The position numbers and the translations under genes were made by a program. From Pseudomonadota bacterium (lineage in GTDB: Bacteria > Pseudomonadota > Gammaproteobacteria > Xanthomonadales > Xanthomonadaceae): a stretch of 64,000 nucleotides of DNA. Position 1 is the first letter of the stretch; each line of letters starts with the position of its first letter. This document shows, piece after piece, positions 10,731-19,028 of the stretch. The notes below the pieces were generated by a model that saw only the letters and a list, made by a program, of their open reading frames with translations, was not told where the DNA came from and ran no database searches. The DNA lies in the NCBI GenBank assembly GCA_023388355.1, contig JAEWGI010000064.1:9203-73202 (forward strand), written 5' to 3'.

Positions 10731-10755
10731 AAAAAACCCAGCCTCTGGCTGGGTT
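10731..10755 (-). terminator. Rho-independent terminator in the argF' leader (possible attenuator)
   Basis: On the minus strand, AACCCAGCC pairs with GGCTGGGTT (9 bp, 3-nt loop) and the stem runs into six U residues. It is only 46 nt ahead of the argF' ATG and about 186 bp after the previous minus-strand gene. That placing fits an operon leader better than an end-of-gene terminator. A GCTGGG word at 10786-10791 (minus strand) can pair with CCCAGC of the 5' arm and would compete with the terminator. Confidence 0.85.
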
Positions 10756-10792
10756 CCGGCATGACGGCGAGGTACGTCCGGTCGGCCCAGCT

Positions 10793-10831
10793 TCAGTGGC
10801 GGGGATCCGGTCGACGCGCGCGCGAGGTCAT
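10793..10831 (-). CDS. Putative Arg-rich leader peptide ahead of argF'
   Basis: A 12-codon ORF, MTSRARRPDPRH, with four arginine codons (CGC, CGT, CGA, CGC) clustered near its 3' end. It stops 38 nt before the terminator stem of the argF' leader. An in-frame ATG four codons earlier (MASG-) is an alternative start. Arg codons are common in DNA this GC-rich, so the composition alone is weak evidence. The combination of position, competing hairpins and a terminator is what suggests arginine-sensing attenuation. Coding is not proven. Confidence 0.45.
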   Translation of the reverse strand: MTSRARRPDPRH

Positions 10832-10895
10832 GCCCGACGCCATGCGGGCGGAGGTCAGGACGTCGGCGTTGGCGAGGATGTGCTGCACGGCGCGA

Positions 10896-10924
10896 ATCGT
10901 CGCATGCCGCGCATTGCACTGCAA
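10896..10924 (-). promoter_or_regulatory. Candidate sigma-70 promoter for the argF' leader
   Basis: Minus strand: TTGCAG (10924-10919) as -35, a 17-bp spacer, and GACGAT (10901-10896) as -10, placing a start near 10889, upstream of the leader ORF. The match is moderate, and it overlaps nothing coding on this strand. Confidence 0.4.
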
Positions 10925-10940
10925 CAGGATCAGATCGGGC

Positions 10941-11453
10941 CTAAGGGGTTTCGGCTGAAACGATCGGCGTGACCGACACCCGCACGCGCACCCGGTTGCC
11001 GGGATCGGCCGGCAATCGTGAGCGGTACTTCACCCCGCGGTGCACGTAGTCGACGTCGTAGCCGATCGGCCGGCGGAACTCGCGCTCGATCGGCACCATC
11101 CGGCACTGGCCGCCGGCCGACGGCGCGACCTCTTCGACCCGTGGGTCGGGCGTCAGCGCGCCCTTGACCGCGCCGATCACCCGGGCGAAGCCGGTCTTGT
11201 CCTCGTCATTGTCCTCGACCGGGCTCGAGGCTTCGCAGCGTTCGACCATGCTGGTCGCGTGCAGGGTCTGGTAGACCGGCTCGGCGCGCAGCACCTGGGC
11301 GTATTCGATCCGCACGTTCTCGGGCTGCCGGGCCGGCGCGGGCTCGGGTTCCGGCTCGGCCTGGGCGATCGCATGCGGGGCACACAGCGCGCACGCGGCC
11401 ACGAGCAGCATGCACGCCGGCCAGAAGACGGGGGGGCGGGGACAGCGGAACAT
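10941..11453 (-). CDS. Exported protein of unknown function
   Basis: A 170-residue protein from the ATG at 11453. A signal peptide (MFRCPRPPVFWPACMLLVAA, cleavage likely after an AIAQA segment) is followed by an acidic/proline linker. The mature part ends in YDVDYVHRGVKYRSRLPADP and a VRVRVSVTP strand. This C-terminal pattern resembles the tail of glycine-zipper/UmoD-like envelope proteins, but no glycine zipper is present. Two cysteines (ERCEASS, GQCRMVP) could form a disulfide. It is divergent from cysS with about 155 bp between starts. The function is unknown. Confidence 0.8.
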   Translation of the reverse strand: MFRCPRPPVFWPACMLLVAACALCAPHAIAQAEPEPEPAPARQPENVRIEYAQVLRAEPVYQTLHATSMVERCEASSPVEDNDEDKTGFARVIGAVKGALTPDPRVEEVAPSAGGQCRMVPIEREFRRPIGYDVDYVHRGVKYRSRLPADPGNRVRVRVSVTPIVSAETP

Positions 11454-11608
11454 TGGCGCAAGTGTAGGCGGCGGTGCCCGGCCCCCGGCTGAATCCCGGG
11501 CCTGCGGCGGCGTTCGCAGGCCGCGGCGCACGATCGCCGGCAGCGCCGCGCGCGTGCCGTGCGGGCCGTCTCGCCCTAGAATCGACGGTTTCCCGCCGCC
11601 GCGTGCCG

Positions 11609-12985
11609 ATGTCCCTGCGACTGTTCAACAGCCTCACCCGCCAGACCGAAGCGCTCGAACCGCAGGATCCGGCCTGCCCGACCATGTACCTGTGCGGGCC
11701 GACGGTCTACAGCTACGTGCACATCGGCAATGCGCGCGGGCCGGTGGTGTTCGGGGTGCTGGCCGCCCTGCTCCGCCGCCGCCACGGCGCGCTGCGATAT
11801 GCGCGCAACGTCACCGACGTCGACGACAAGATCAACGCCGCGGCGCGCGAACAGGGCGTACCGATCTCGACGATCACCGACCGCTTCGCCGCCGCCTACC
11901 GCGAGGACATGGCCGCGCTGGGCGTGGAGGGGCCATTCGCGCCGGACATCGAACCGGCAGCGACCGCGCACATCCCGCAGATGGTGGAGATGATCGCCCG
12001 GCTGGTCGAATCCGGACACGCCTACGCGGCCGAGGGCCACGTGCTGTTCGCGGTCGACACCTTCCCCGGCTACGGCAAGCTCTCGCGCCGCGATCCGGAC
12101 GACATGCTGGCCGGGGCGCGGGTGGAAGTGGCGCCCTACAAGCGCAACCCGGGCGATTTCGTGCTGTGGAAGCCGTCCACCGACGAGCTGCCGGGCTGGG
12201 ATTCGCCGTGGGGCCGCGGCCGGCCCGGCTGGCACATCGAATGCTCGGCGATGGCGGCCGCGCACCTGGGAGAGACCATCGACATCCACGCCGGCGGCGT
12301 CGACCTGCAGTTCCCGCACCACGAGAACGAGGTGGCGCAGAGCGAATGCGCGCACGGCGGCCGCATCTTCGCCCGCACCTGGCTGCACAACGGCATGCTC
12401 ACGCTGTCGGGCGCGAAGATGTCCAAGTCGGTGGGCAACATCGCCAAGGTGCACGACCTGGTGCGCCAGCATCCGCCCGAAGCGCTGCGCTACGCGCTGC
12501 TGTCCGCGCACTACCGCCAGCCGCTGGACTGGTCGGATGCACTGATCGAGCAGGGCGTGCGCACGCTCGACCGGCTCTACGGGACGCTACGCGACCTGGG
12601 CGACGTCGAGGCGGAGCCGGCGATCCCGCAGGCGGTCGAGGATGCGCTGGACGAAGACCTGAACACGCCCGCCGCGCTGGCCGAGCTGGCGCGCATTGCC
12701 GGCGAGGCACGCAAGGCCGGAACCACGCAGGAGCGCGCTCGGCTCAAGGCCGGACTGCTGGGCGCGGGTCTGGCGCTGGGCCTGCTGCAGCAGTCGCCGC
12801 AGGCCTGGTTCGCGCGCGGCACCTCGGGCGACGACGATGCGCGCATCCAGGCGCTGGTGGAGGAGCGCACCGCAGCCAAGAAGACGCGCGATTTCGCCCG
12901 CGCCGACGCGATCCGCGACCGGCTTGCCGCCGAAGGCATCCTGCTGGAAGACACGCCGCAGGGCGTGCGCTGGAAGCGGGGGTAG
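11609..12985 (+). CDS. cysS: Cysteinyl-tRNA synthetase
   Basis: Charges tRNA-Cys in the cytosol. The 458-residue class I synthetase starts [20 protein letters not shown]. It has the [16 protein letters not shown] segment (zinc cysteine plus the HIGH variant HIGN), the zinc-site HIECSAM and [10 protein letters not shown] segments, and KMSKSVGN (KMSKS loop). The C-terminal [16 protein letters not shown] helical region is typical. Upstream in-frame residues to 11474 have no family resemblance and were dropped. Confidence 0.98.
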   Translation: MSLRLFNSLTRQTEALEPQDPACPTMYLCGPTVYSYVHIGNARGPVVFGVLAALLRRRHGALRYARNVTDVDDKINAAAREQGVPISTITDRFAAAYREDMAALGVEGPFAPDIEPAATAHIPQMVEMIARLVESGHAYAAEGHVLFAVDTFPGYGKLSRRDPDDMLAGARVEVAPYKRNPGDFVLWKPSTDELPGWDSPWGRGRPGWHIECSAMAAAHLGETIDIHAGGVDLQFPHHENEVAQSECAHGGRIFARTWLHNGMLTLSGAKMSKSVGNIAKVHDLVRQHPPEALRYALLSAHYRQPLDWSDALIEQGVRTLDRLYGTLRDLGDVEAEPAIPQAVEDALDEDLNTPAALAELARIAGEARKAGTTQERARLKAGLLGAGLALGLLQQSPQAWFARGTSGDDDARIQALVEERTAAKKTRDFARADAIRDRLAAEGILLEDTPQGVRWKRG

Positions 12986-13037
12986 CGGCGGCTTTCTTTT
13001 ACTCCTTCCACTGCTTGCGACGGAAGGAGCAGGCACT

Positions 13038-13144
13038 TCTCCTTCCCCCGCCTGCGGGGGAAGGCCGGGATGGGGGCAGGGTCAGATCGCGGCGGGAAGC
13101 CGGCCCCCACCCCAGCCCTCCCCCGCTTCGCGGGCGAGGGAGCA
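13038..13144. repeat. GC-rich palindromic repeat pair between cysS and sufE
   Basis: The left module (13040-13078) has CCTTCCCCCGCC-TGCGGGGGAAGG followed by CCGGGATGGGGGC. The right module (13104-13144) has GCCCCCACCCCAGCC, then a CCTCCCCCGC...GCGGGCGAGG hairpin. It follows the same plan as the copies at 9.6, 15.0 and 19.1 kb. Confidence 0.75.
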
Positions 13145-13178
13145 AAACGCGCATTCTTTTCGCATCGACAGGAACCCC

Positions 13179-13619
13179 GTGAACGACTCCCCCTTCCCCC
13201 TCGAACCCACCGCCGCCCAGGCGCAGGCCGCGATCCGCGAGGAGTTCGCCTTCTTCGGCGACTGGTCCGAACGCTACCAGTACCTGATCGACCTCGGCCG
13301 CAAGCTGCCGCCGTTCCCCGACGCACTCAGGATCGAGGAACATCGCCTGCTCGGCTGCCAGTCGCTGGTCTGGATCGTGCCCTCGGGTGACGCCGACCGG
13401 CTCGACTTCACCGCGGCCAGCGATTCGGCCATCGTCTCGGGCCTGATCTTCCTGGCGCTGCGCGTGTACTCGGGACGCAGCGCGCGCGAGATCCTCGACA
13501 CCGACGCCAGCTACATCGCCGAGATCGGCCTGGCCAGGCACCTGTCGCCAACCCGCAGCAACGGCCTGGCCGCGCTGCTGGCCTTCATCCGCGAAGCCGC
13601 GCAGCGCGCCCTGGCGTGA
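13179..13619 (+). CDS. sufE: SufE-family sulfur acceptor
   Basis: Accepts persulfide sulfur from a SufS/CsdA-type cysteine desulfurase for Fe-S cluster assembly. The 146-residue product starts at a GTG (VNDSPFPLEPTAAQAQAAIR) with AGGAA 6 bp upstream. The family pattern FGDWSERYQYLIDLGRKLPP is present, and the acceptor cysteine is in LLGCQSLVW. No sufS partner lies next to it. The stop overlaps the following MFS gene (GTGA), so the two are co-translated. Confidence 0.95.
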   Translation: MNDSPFPLEPTAAQAQAAIREEFAFFGDWSERYQYLIDLGRKLPPFPDALRIEEHRLLGCQSLVWIVPSGDADRLDFTAASDSAIVSGLIFLALRVYSGRSAREILDTDASYIAEIGLARHLSPTRSNGLAALLAFIREAAQRALA

Positions 13620-14869
13620 GCACGCGCGCAGCCGGGCGCGCCGGGGACAGCCGCGCGGCGCCGCTGCGCAACCGTGATTTCCGGCTGCTGATGGGCTTCC
13701 GGATCTTCACGATCCTGTCCTACCAGTGCGTGGCCGTAACCGTGGGCTGGCACGTCTACGAGCTCACCCGCGACCCATGGATGCTGGGGCTGATCGGGCT
13801 GGCCGAGGTGCTGCCCTATTTCTGCGTGGCGCCATTCGCCGGCTACCTGGTCGACATCCTGCCGCGGCGCCGGCTCGGCGCCTTTGCCGCCGCGTGCCTT
13901 GCGATCACGCCGCTGCTGCTGGTCGCCATCGCCGCGGGCTGGTGGACCGCCGGCGGCACCCTGGCGATCTACGCCGCGATCGCGCTCACCGGATGCGTGC
14001 GCGCCTTCCTGGGCCCGGTCTACAACGCGCTGTTCGCGCGGGTGCTGCCCCGCGACCAGTACGTGCGTGGTGCCAGCCTTGGCAGCATCGTGTTCCAGAC
14101 CGGGCTGGTGACCGGGCCGGCGGTCGGCGGCTTCCTGGTCGGCTGGGCCGGCAAGCCGGTGGCCTACGCGGTGGCGGCGGTGTTCGCGGTGTGCGCGGCG
14201 CTGGCGATGCTGCGGCTGCGGGTGGGCGAACCGGCGCCGCAGCTGCAGCGGGCACCGATCTTCTCCAGCATCGCCGAGGGCGCGCGCTTCGTGTTCGGCC
14301 ACCAGGTGCTGCTGGGCGCGCTGGCGCTGGACATGTTCGCGGTGATGTTCGGCGGCGCGATCTCGCTGGCACCGGCGTTCATCAAGGAGATCCTGCACTA
14401 CGGGCCGGAAGGCCTGGGCATCCTGCGCGCGGCGCCTGCGCTGGGTGCGGTGGCCATGGGCGTGTGGCTGGCGCGGCATCCGCTGGATCGCAACGCGGGG
14501 CGCCTCCTGCTGCTGGCGGTGGTCGGCTTCGGCCTGTGCATGGTCGGCTTCGGCCTGTCCACCGCGTTCTGGCTGTCGGCCGCGTTCCTGCTGCTGTCGG
14601 GCGTATGCGACGGCGTGTCGGTCGTGGCCCGTTCGACCATCATGCAGCTGGCCACGCCGGACCACATGCGCGGCCGGGTCTCGTCGATCAACGGCCTGTT
14701 CGTGGGCTCGTCCAACGAGATCGGCGCCTTCTACGCCGGCTCGATGGCCCGCGTGCTGGGGCTGGTGCCGGCCGTGGTCCTCGGCGGCTGCGTCACCATG
14801 GGTGTCGCCGCGGTGACCGCCTGGCGCGCCCCGAAGCTGCGCCGGCTCCACTTCCACCAGCTGAAGTAG
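13616..14869 (+). CDS. MFS transporter (EntS/DHA3-like exporter)
   Basis: A 417-residue inner-membrane protein with about 12 hydrophobic segments, starting at a GTG that overlaps the sufE stop. The first helix region RNRDFRLLMGFRIFTILSYQ, the loop GYLVDILPRRR (MFS motif A type) and the ASLGSIVFQTGLVTGPAVGG segment match EntS-like/DHA3 exporters. By family these move siderophores or drugs out by proton antiport. The substrate is unknown; coupling to sufE hints at iron or Fe-S physiology only by context. Confidence 0.9.
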   Translation: MSTRAAGRAGDSRAAPLRNRDFRLLMGFRIFTILSYQCVAVTVGWHVYELTRDPWMLGLIGLAEVLPYFCVAPFAGYLVDILPRRRLGAFAAACLAITPLLLVAIAAGWWTAGGTLAIYAAIALTGCVRAFLGPVYNALFARVLPRDQYVRGASLGSIVFQTGLVTGPAVGGFLVGWAGKPVAYAVAAVFAVCAALAMLRLRVGEPAPQLQRAPIFSSIAEGARFVFGHQVLLGALALDMFAVMFGGAISLAPAFIKEILHYGPEGLGILRAAPALGAVAMGVWLARHPLDRNAGRLLLLAVVGFGLCMVGFGLSTAFWLSAAFLLLSGVCDGVSVVARSTIMQLATPDHMRGRVSSINGLFVGSSNEIGAFYAGSMARVLGLVPAVVLGGCVTMGVAAVTAWRAPKLRRLHFHQLK

Positions 14870-15221
14870 ACCTGCACCGGGAACGCCGGCGCGCTGCGCC
14901 GGGCCGGACGGGTCGGGGTTGGGCGAACCGGTTGCCGCGCCACGTCACGCGCGCCTGCGGCGCGCGCCCCCATCCCGGCCTTCCCCCGCACGCGGGGGAA
15001 GGAGTCGTGTCGGCACACCTTCCCGCCGCCCTTTGCCAACCTTCCCCCGCGCGCGGGGGAAGGAGCAGGGCAGCGGCACCTGGGTGCGTCGGCTCCCCTG
15101 GAGGCGCGGCGGGCCAGCAACCGTGCCGGGCCCGACCGGGCGCAGAGCGACCCCGACCCGCAGGCGTGGATCCGGTCCGCTGTCACGAACAGTCATCCCG
15201 CGAATGGGTGAAGAACCAAGG
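14870..15221. repeat. Non-coding region with two palindromic repeat modules
   Basis: No gene is supported here. At 14966-15004 there is GCCCCCATCCCGGCC plus a CCTTCCCCCGC/GCGGGGGAAGG hairpin, and a second CCTTCCCCCGC/GCGGGGGAAGG hairpin at 15040-15063. Unlike the other copies in this window, both modules here are in the same orientation. The remainder is GC-rich sequence without recognisable signals. Confidence 0.7.
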
Positions 15222-15247
15222 AAAAACCCCGCCGAAGCGGGGTTTTT
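15222..15247. terminator. Bidirectional Rho-independent terminator between MFS gene and dksA
   Basis: AAAAACCCCGC and GCGGGGTTTTT form an 11-bp stem with a 4-nt loop and A/T runs on both sides. It can therefore stop transcription of the converging MFS gene (+) and dksA (-), whose stop codon is 9 bp away. Confidence 0.9.
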
Positions 15248-15255
15248 CGTGATGC

Positions 15256-16356
15256 TCAATCTCCCATCTGCTTCTGCAGATGCTCCCAGCGCTCCTGCGC
15301 GTCGATGGTGCGCTCGGCCTGCGGGCGGGCCTCGAGGCGGTCGAGACCGATCTCCTCGCCGGTGTCGACGCAGTAGCCGTAGTCGCCCTCGTCGACGCGG
15401 CGGATGATGCTCTCGATCTTGTTGATCAGCTTGCGGTAGCGATCGCGCGTGCGCAGCTCCAGCGCGTTCTCGGTTTCGCGGCTGGCGCGCTCGGCCTCAT
15501 CGCCGACATCGCGCACTTCGTCCTTGAGGTTCTCGATGGTCTGGCGCGATTCATCGACCAGCTCCTCGCGACGCGACAGCAGCTTCTGCCGGAAGTACTC
15601 CAGCTGCAGCGGATTCATGTACTCCTCGTCCGCGCCGGGCCTGTAGCCGGCGGGCAGGATCGGCCGCCCGGTTTCGGGATCGGTCTCGTGCGGGACGACC
15701 TTGAACCTGGGCTTGACCGCAGGCGTGCTGGCCTTGCTGGTCACCGCCACCGCCACCTTGCCCTGTACCCTCGGCGCGGCGGGCGCGCGCGCCACCGCTG
15801 TCGACGCGGCGGGGGCAGGCGCCGCGGCCTTCGCCGGCGCCCGCCTGGACGCGGCTGAAGGACGCGCCGGCGCGGTCCTGGCCGCGGGTGCGCTGGCCTT
15901 CTTCGCCACCGGTTTGGCGGTCTTCGCCGGCGCCGCCTTGACGGTCGCTGGCGCCTTGACCGCCTTCTTCGCCGCCGCGGCCTTCCTGGCCGGGGCCGGC
16001 TTGTTCGCCGCCGCCTTCCTGGCGGGCGCAGCCTTCTTCGCGGGCACGGCCTTCTTCGCGGGCGCAGCCTTCTTCACCGCCGCGACCTTCTTCACCGCGG
16101 CAGCCTTCTTGACCGGCGCGGCCTTCTTCACGGGGGCGGCCTTCTTCGACGCGGCAGCCTTCTTCGCCGGCGCCGCCTTCTTCACGGACGCCTTGCCGGC
16201 CGCCGCCTTGCCGGCAGCGGGCCGGGGCGCGGCCTTCTTCGCCGGAGCCTTCTTCACCGCCTTGGCGGAAGCCGACGCCTTGCCGGCGGCGGGCCTGGCC
16301 GCTTTCGCGGGCTTGACGGGCTTTTTTGCGGACTTCTTGGCGACCACTTGCTGCAA
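15256..16356 (-). CDS. dksA: DksA-type RNA polymerase-binding protein with long histone-H1-like K/A tail and lost zinc cysteines
   Basis: About 366 residues. Residues 1-230 are a Lys/Ala/Pro-rich tail of many KKAAPAK-type repeats, like AlgP or histone H1. Residues 235-366 are a DksA unit: YMNPLQLEYFRQKLLSRREE, a coiled coil with DEVRDVGDEAERAS, then GDYGYC and RLEARPQAERTIDAQE. The usual C-x2-C...C-x2-C zinc site reads C-x2-T...T-x2-A, so three of four cysteines are missing. The start is either TTG 16356 or GTG 16347; the AGAGGA upstream suits the GTG better. By family it tunes rRNA and amino-acid promoters with ppGpp. DNA or RNA binding by the tail is inferred from charge. Confidence 0.93.
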   Translation of the reverse strand: MQQVVAKKSAKKPVKPAKAARPAAGKASASAKAVKKAPAKKAAPRPAAGKAAAGKASVKKAAPAKKAAASKKAAPVKKAAPVKKAAAVKKVAAVKKAAPAKKAVPAKKAAPARKAAANKPAPARKAAAAKKAVKAPATVKAAPAKTAKPVAKKASAPAARTAPARPSAASRRAPAKAAAPAPAASTAVARAPAAPRVQGKVAVAVTSKASTPAVKPRFKVVPHETDPETGRPILPAGYRPGADEEYMNPLQLEYFRQKLLSRREELVDESRQTIENLKDEVRDVGDEAERASRETENALELRTRDRYRKLINKIESIIRRVDEGDYGYCVDTGEEIGLDRLEARPQAERTIDAQERWEHLQKQMGD

Positions 16357-16450
16357 TTCCTCTTTGAGTTTCCCTTGGACGGGAAAAGCGGGGTGTTATA
16401 CCCTGCCCCGGCGGTAGCAGCAACCGCGCCGGACTTTATCCGCCCCAGAC

Positions 16451-16684
16451 GTGATCGACCGCCTCCTGATAGCGCTGCTGCGCGGCTACAAGCGCCTGAT
16501 CAGCCCGCTGCTCGGCCCGCGCTGCCGCTTCGTGCCCAGTTGCTCGGAATACGCGATGGAGGCGATCTCGCGTTTCGGCGCGCTGCGTGGCGGCTGGCTG
16601 GCCCTGCGCCGAATCGGCCGCTGTCATCCCCTCCACCCCGGCGGCTTCGATCCGGTGCCGCCAAAGACCGATGGAAACGGCTGA
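16451..16684 (+). CDS. yidD: Membrane protein insertion efficiency factor YidD
   Basis: A 77-residue protein from GTG 16451 ([20 protein letters not shown]). The family cysteine patterns [15 protein letters not shown] and [15 protein letters not shown] are complete. YidD helps YidC-dependent insertion of inner-membrane proteins. It usually sits with rpmH-rnpA-yidC; here it is alone, and its stop directly abuts the dihydroorotase start. Confidence 0.95.
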   Translation: MIDRLLIALLRGYKRLISPLLGPRCRFVPSCSEYAMEAISRFGALRGGWLALRRIGRCHPLHPGGFDPVPPKTDGNG

Positions 16685-18031
16685 ATGTCCCCTACCCTGA
16701 TCGTCAACGCCCGGCTTGTGAACGAAGGGCGCGAATTCGACGCCGACCTGCGCATCGAGGGCGACCGCATCGCCGCCATCGGCAGCAGCCTTCCAGCACG
16801 CGCGGGCGAAACAGTGGTGGACGCGGCGGGCCGCCGCCTGCTTCCCGGGATGATCGACGACCAAGTGCACTTCCGCGAGCCCGGGATGGAACACAAGGCC
16901 GATATCGCCATCGAATCGGGCGCGGCCGTGGCCGGCGGCCTGACCAGCTTCATGGACATGCCCAACACCAGTCCGCCGACGCTCGACGACGCCGCGCTGG
17001 AGGACAAGTATGCGCGCGCGGCCGGCCGGGCGCGCGCCAACCACGGCTTCTATTTCGGCGCCAGCAACGACAATCTCGCCAACGTGCGCGGCATCGACCC
17101 GCGCGCGACGCCCGGGCTCAAGGTGTTCATGGGCGCGTCCACCGGCAACATGCTGGTCGACAACCCCGAGACGCTCGACGCGATCTTCCGCGACACCCCG
17201 GTGCCGATCATCACCCACTGCGAGGACACGCCGACCATCGACGCGATCCTCGCCGACTACCGCGCGAAGTACGGCGACGACATCCCGGCCGCCTGCCATC
17301 CGGACATCCGCTCGCGCGAGGCCTGCATCAAGTCCACCCGGCTGGCGCTGGAGCTGGCGCGCCGCCACGACACGCGCCTGCACGTGCTGCACATCTCCAC
17401 CGCCGACGAGCTGGCGCTGTTCGAACGCGGGCCGCTGGTGCGCGAAGACGGCAGCCGCAAACGCATCACCGCCGAGACCTGCATCCACTTCCTGCGCTTC
17501 GACCGCGCCGACTACGCGCGCCTGGGCCACCAGATCAAGTGCAACCCGGCCATCAAGGACGCTTCGGACCGCGCCGCGCTCACCCGCGCGCTGGCCGAAG
17601 ACGTGATCGACGTGCTCGCCACCGACCACGCGCCGCACACCTGGGAAGAGAAGCAGCAGCCCTACGTGCGCGCGCCCAGCGGCCTGCCGCTGGTGCAGTA
17701 CGCGCTGGTGGCGGCGCTCGAATGCGTGCACGAAGGCCATTTCGACACCGCGCGGGTGGTACAGAAGTTCGCCCATGCGCCGGCGCAGCTGTTCGACGTG
17801 AAGGAGCGCGGGTTCCTGCGCGAGGGCTACCACGCCGACCTGGTGCTGGTGGAAGACACGCCGTTCACCGTGCGCCGCGAAGACGTCCTGTCGAAATGCG
17901 GCTGGTCGCCGTTCGAGGGCACCAGCTTCCGCTCGCGCATCGCCTCGACCTGGGTCAACGGCAGCCTGGCCTGGGATGGAACCGCGCTGACCGGTGCGCC
18001 GCAGGGGCGGCGGCTGGAGTTCGACCGATGA
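16685..18031 (+). CDS. pyrC: Dihydroorotase (DDQVHFREPG-type)
   Basis: Cyclises carbamoyl-aspartate to dihydroorotate in pyrimidine synthesis. A 448-residue amidohydrolase starting MSPTLIVNARLVNEGREFDA. The metal site reads DDQVHFREPG, so the first His of the usual HxH is Gln, as in the subgroup common in Bacteroidetes and some proteobacteria. MDMPNTSPPT, HVLHISTADE and the late ATDHAPHTWEEK segment (metal Asp and active-site region) are intact. The stop overlaps the M23 peptidase start (ATGA). Allantoinase-type activity is less likely from the overall pattern. Confidence 0.9.
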   Translation: MSPTLIVNARLVNEGREFDADLRIEGDRIAAIGSSLPARAGETVVDAAGRRLLPGMIDDQVHFREPGMEHKADIAIESGAAVAGGLTSFMDMPNTSPPTLDDAALEDKYARAAGRARANHGFYFGASNDNLANVRGIDPRATPGLKVFMGASTGNMLVDNPETLDAIFRDTPVPIITHCEDTPTIDAILADYRAKYGDDIPAACHPDIRSREACIKSTRLALELARRHDTRLHVLHISTADELALFERGPLVREDGSRKRITAETCIHFLRFDRADYARLGHQIKCNPAIKDASDRAALTRALAEDVIDVLATDHAPHTWEEKQQPYVRAPSGLPLVQYALVAALECVHEGHFDTARVVQKFAHAPAQLFDVKERGFLREGYHADLVLVEDTPFTVRREDVLSKCGWSPFEGTSFRSRIASTWVNGSLAWDGTALTGAPQGRRLEFDR

Positions 18032-18906
18032 GGTCGGCCACCGCGCGGACCGCGCGGACCGCAGTTGCGGCGCTGGGGCTGGCCGTCGCGGCGCTGACGT
18101 CGCTGCCGTCGGCAGCGGCCGAAGGCGTAGCGACCGCGGCCACGGCGACCGACGAGCGCATCGTATTCCCCAGCGGCGTCACGCAGGGCGCGCTGGTGCT
18201 GGGCAAGGTGCCGCCGGGCAGTGTCGTCACCCACGCCGGCCGCACCCTGCGCACCACCGGATACGGCACCGTTGTGTTCGGCGTGGGCCGCGATGCCACC
18301 GGCCCGCTGCTGGTCGCGGTGGAGCGCCCGGACGGCAGCAGCGAGCAGGTGCGCATCGCGGTAAGCGCGCGCGACTGGCCGCTGCAGCGCGTGAACGGGG
18401 TGCCGCGAAAGACGGTCAATCCGCCGCGCGCGGTGGCCGAGCGCATCCGCGAGGAGCAGGCACGGGTGGCCGAGGCCAGGCTGCGCGACGATCCGCGCAC
18501 CGACTTCGCCCGGCCCTTCCTGCGTCCGGTGGAGGGCCGCGTCAGCGGCCGTTTCGGTCGCGCCCGCGTCTACAACGGCAAGCCGGGTTCGCCGCATTCG
18601 GGCATGGACATCGCCGCGCCGACAGGCACTCCCGTACGCGCGCCCGCGGCCGGCATCGTGACCTTCGCCGATCCCGACCTGTACCTCACCGGCGGCACCG
18701 TGCTGGTCGATCATGGCCACGGCATCAGCAGCAACTTCCTGCACCTGTCGCGGATCGACGTGGCGGTGGGCGACCGGGTGGAACAGGGGCAGGTGATCGC
18801 GGCGGTGGGATCGACCGGGCGCTCGACGGGGCCGCATTTGCATTGGGGGATGAGCTGGTTCGACGTCCGGATCGATCCGCAGCTGGTGCTGGAGCGCGGC
18901 AACTGA
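18028..18906 (+). CDS. M23 family metallopeptidase (LytM type), exported
   Basis: A 292-residue protein with a signal peptide (first 33 residues, ending LPSAAA). A beta-rich middle domain (VFPSGVTQGALVLGKVPPGS) comes next. A LytM/M23 domain covers about residues 180-285, with zinc motifs PHSGMDIA (HxxxD) and GPHLHWGM (HxH). It acts in the periplasm on peptidoglycan cross-bridges or as an amidase activator. It is translationally coupled to pyrC. A short copy of its last codons lies downstream at 18985-19028. Confidence 0.93.
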   Translation: MRSATARTARTAVAALGLAVAALTSLPSAAAEGVATAATATDERIVFPSGVTQGALVLGKVPPGSVVTHAGRTLRTTGYGTVVFGVGRDATGPLLVAVERPDGSSEQVRIAVSARDWPLQRVNGVPRKTVNPPRAVAERIREEQARVAEARLRDDPRTDFARPFLRPVEGRVSGRFGRARVYNGKPGSPHSGMDIAAPTGTPVRAPAAGIVTFADPDLYLTGGTVLVDHGHGISSNFLHLSRIDVAVGDRVEQGQVIAAVGSTGRSTGPHLHWGMSWFDVRIDPQLVLERGN

Positions 18907-18984
18907 GGGTGGTCCTGGCTGTTCGCCTTTCGTGGCGCGTGGCGACGCGTTCTTCGGCGTTGCAACCTTGGGTGCGATTGGCGC

Positions 18985-19028
18985 GGTTCGACGTCCGGAT
19001 CGATCCGCAACTGGTGCTTGAGCAGCGC
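18985..19028 (+). pseudogene. Remnant copy of the M23 peptidase 3' end
   Basis: The bases encoding FDVRIDPQLVLE near the end of the M23 gene (18857-18897) recur here with a few changes and a 3-bp insertion. They are followed by QRKE instead of RGN. No further homologous sequence precedes it, so it looks like the leftover of a tandem duplication that was mostly deleted, or a copied tail. It is non-functional as a gene. Confidence 0.75.

Noticed and set aside
16451..17833. Minus-strand 465-codon open frame opposite pyrC
   Set aside because: It is the antisense shadow of yidD and dihydroorotase; the plus-strand genes have complete motifs and coupled starts.
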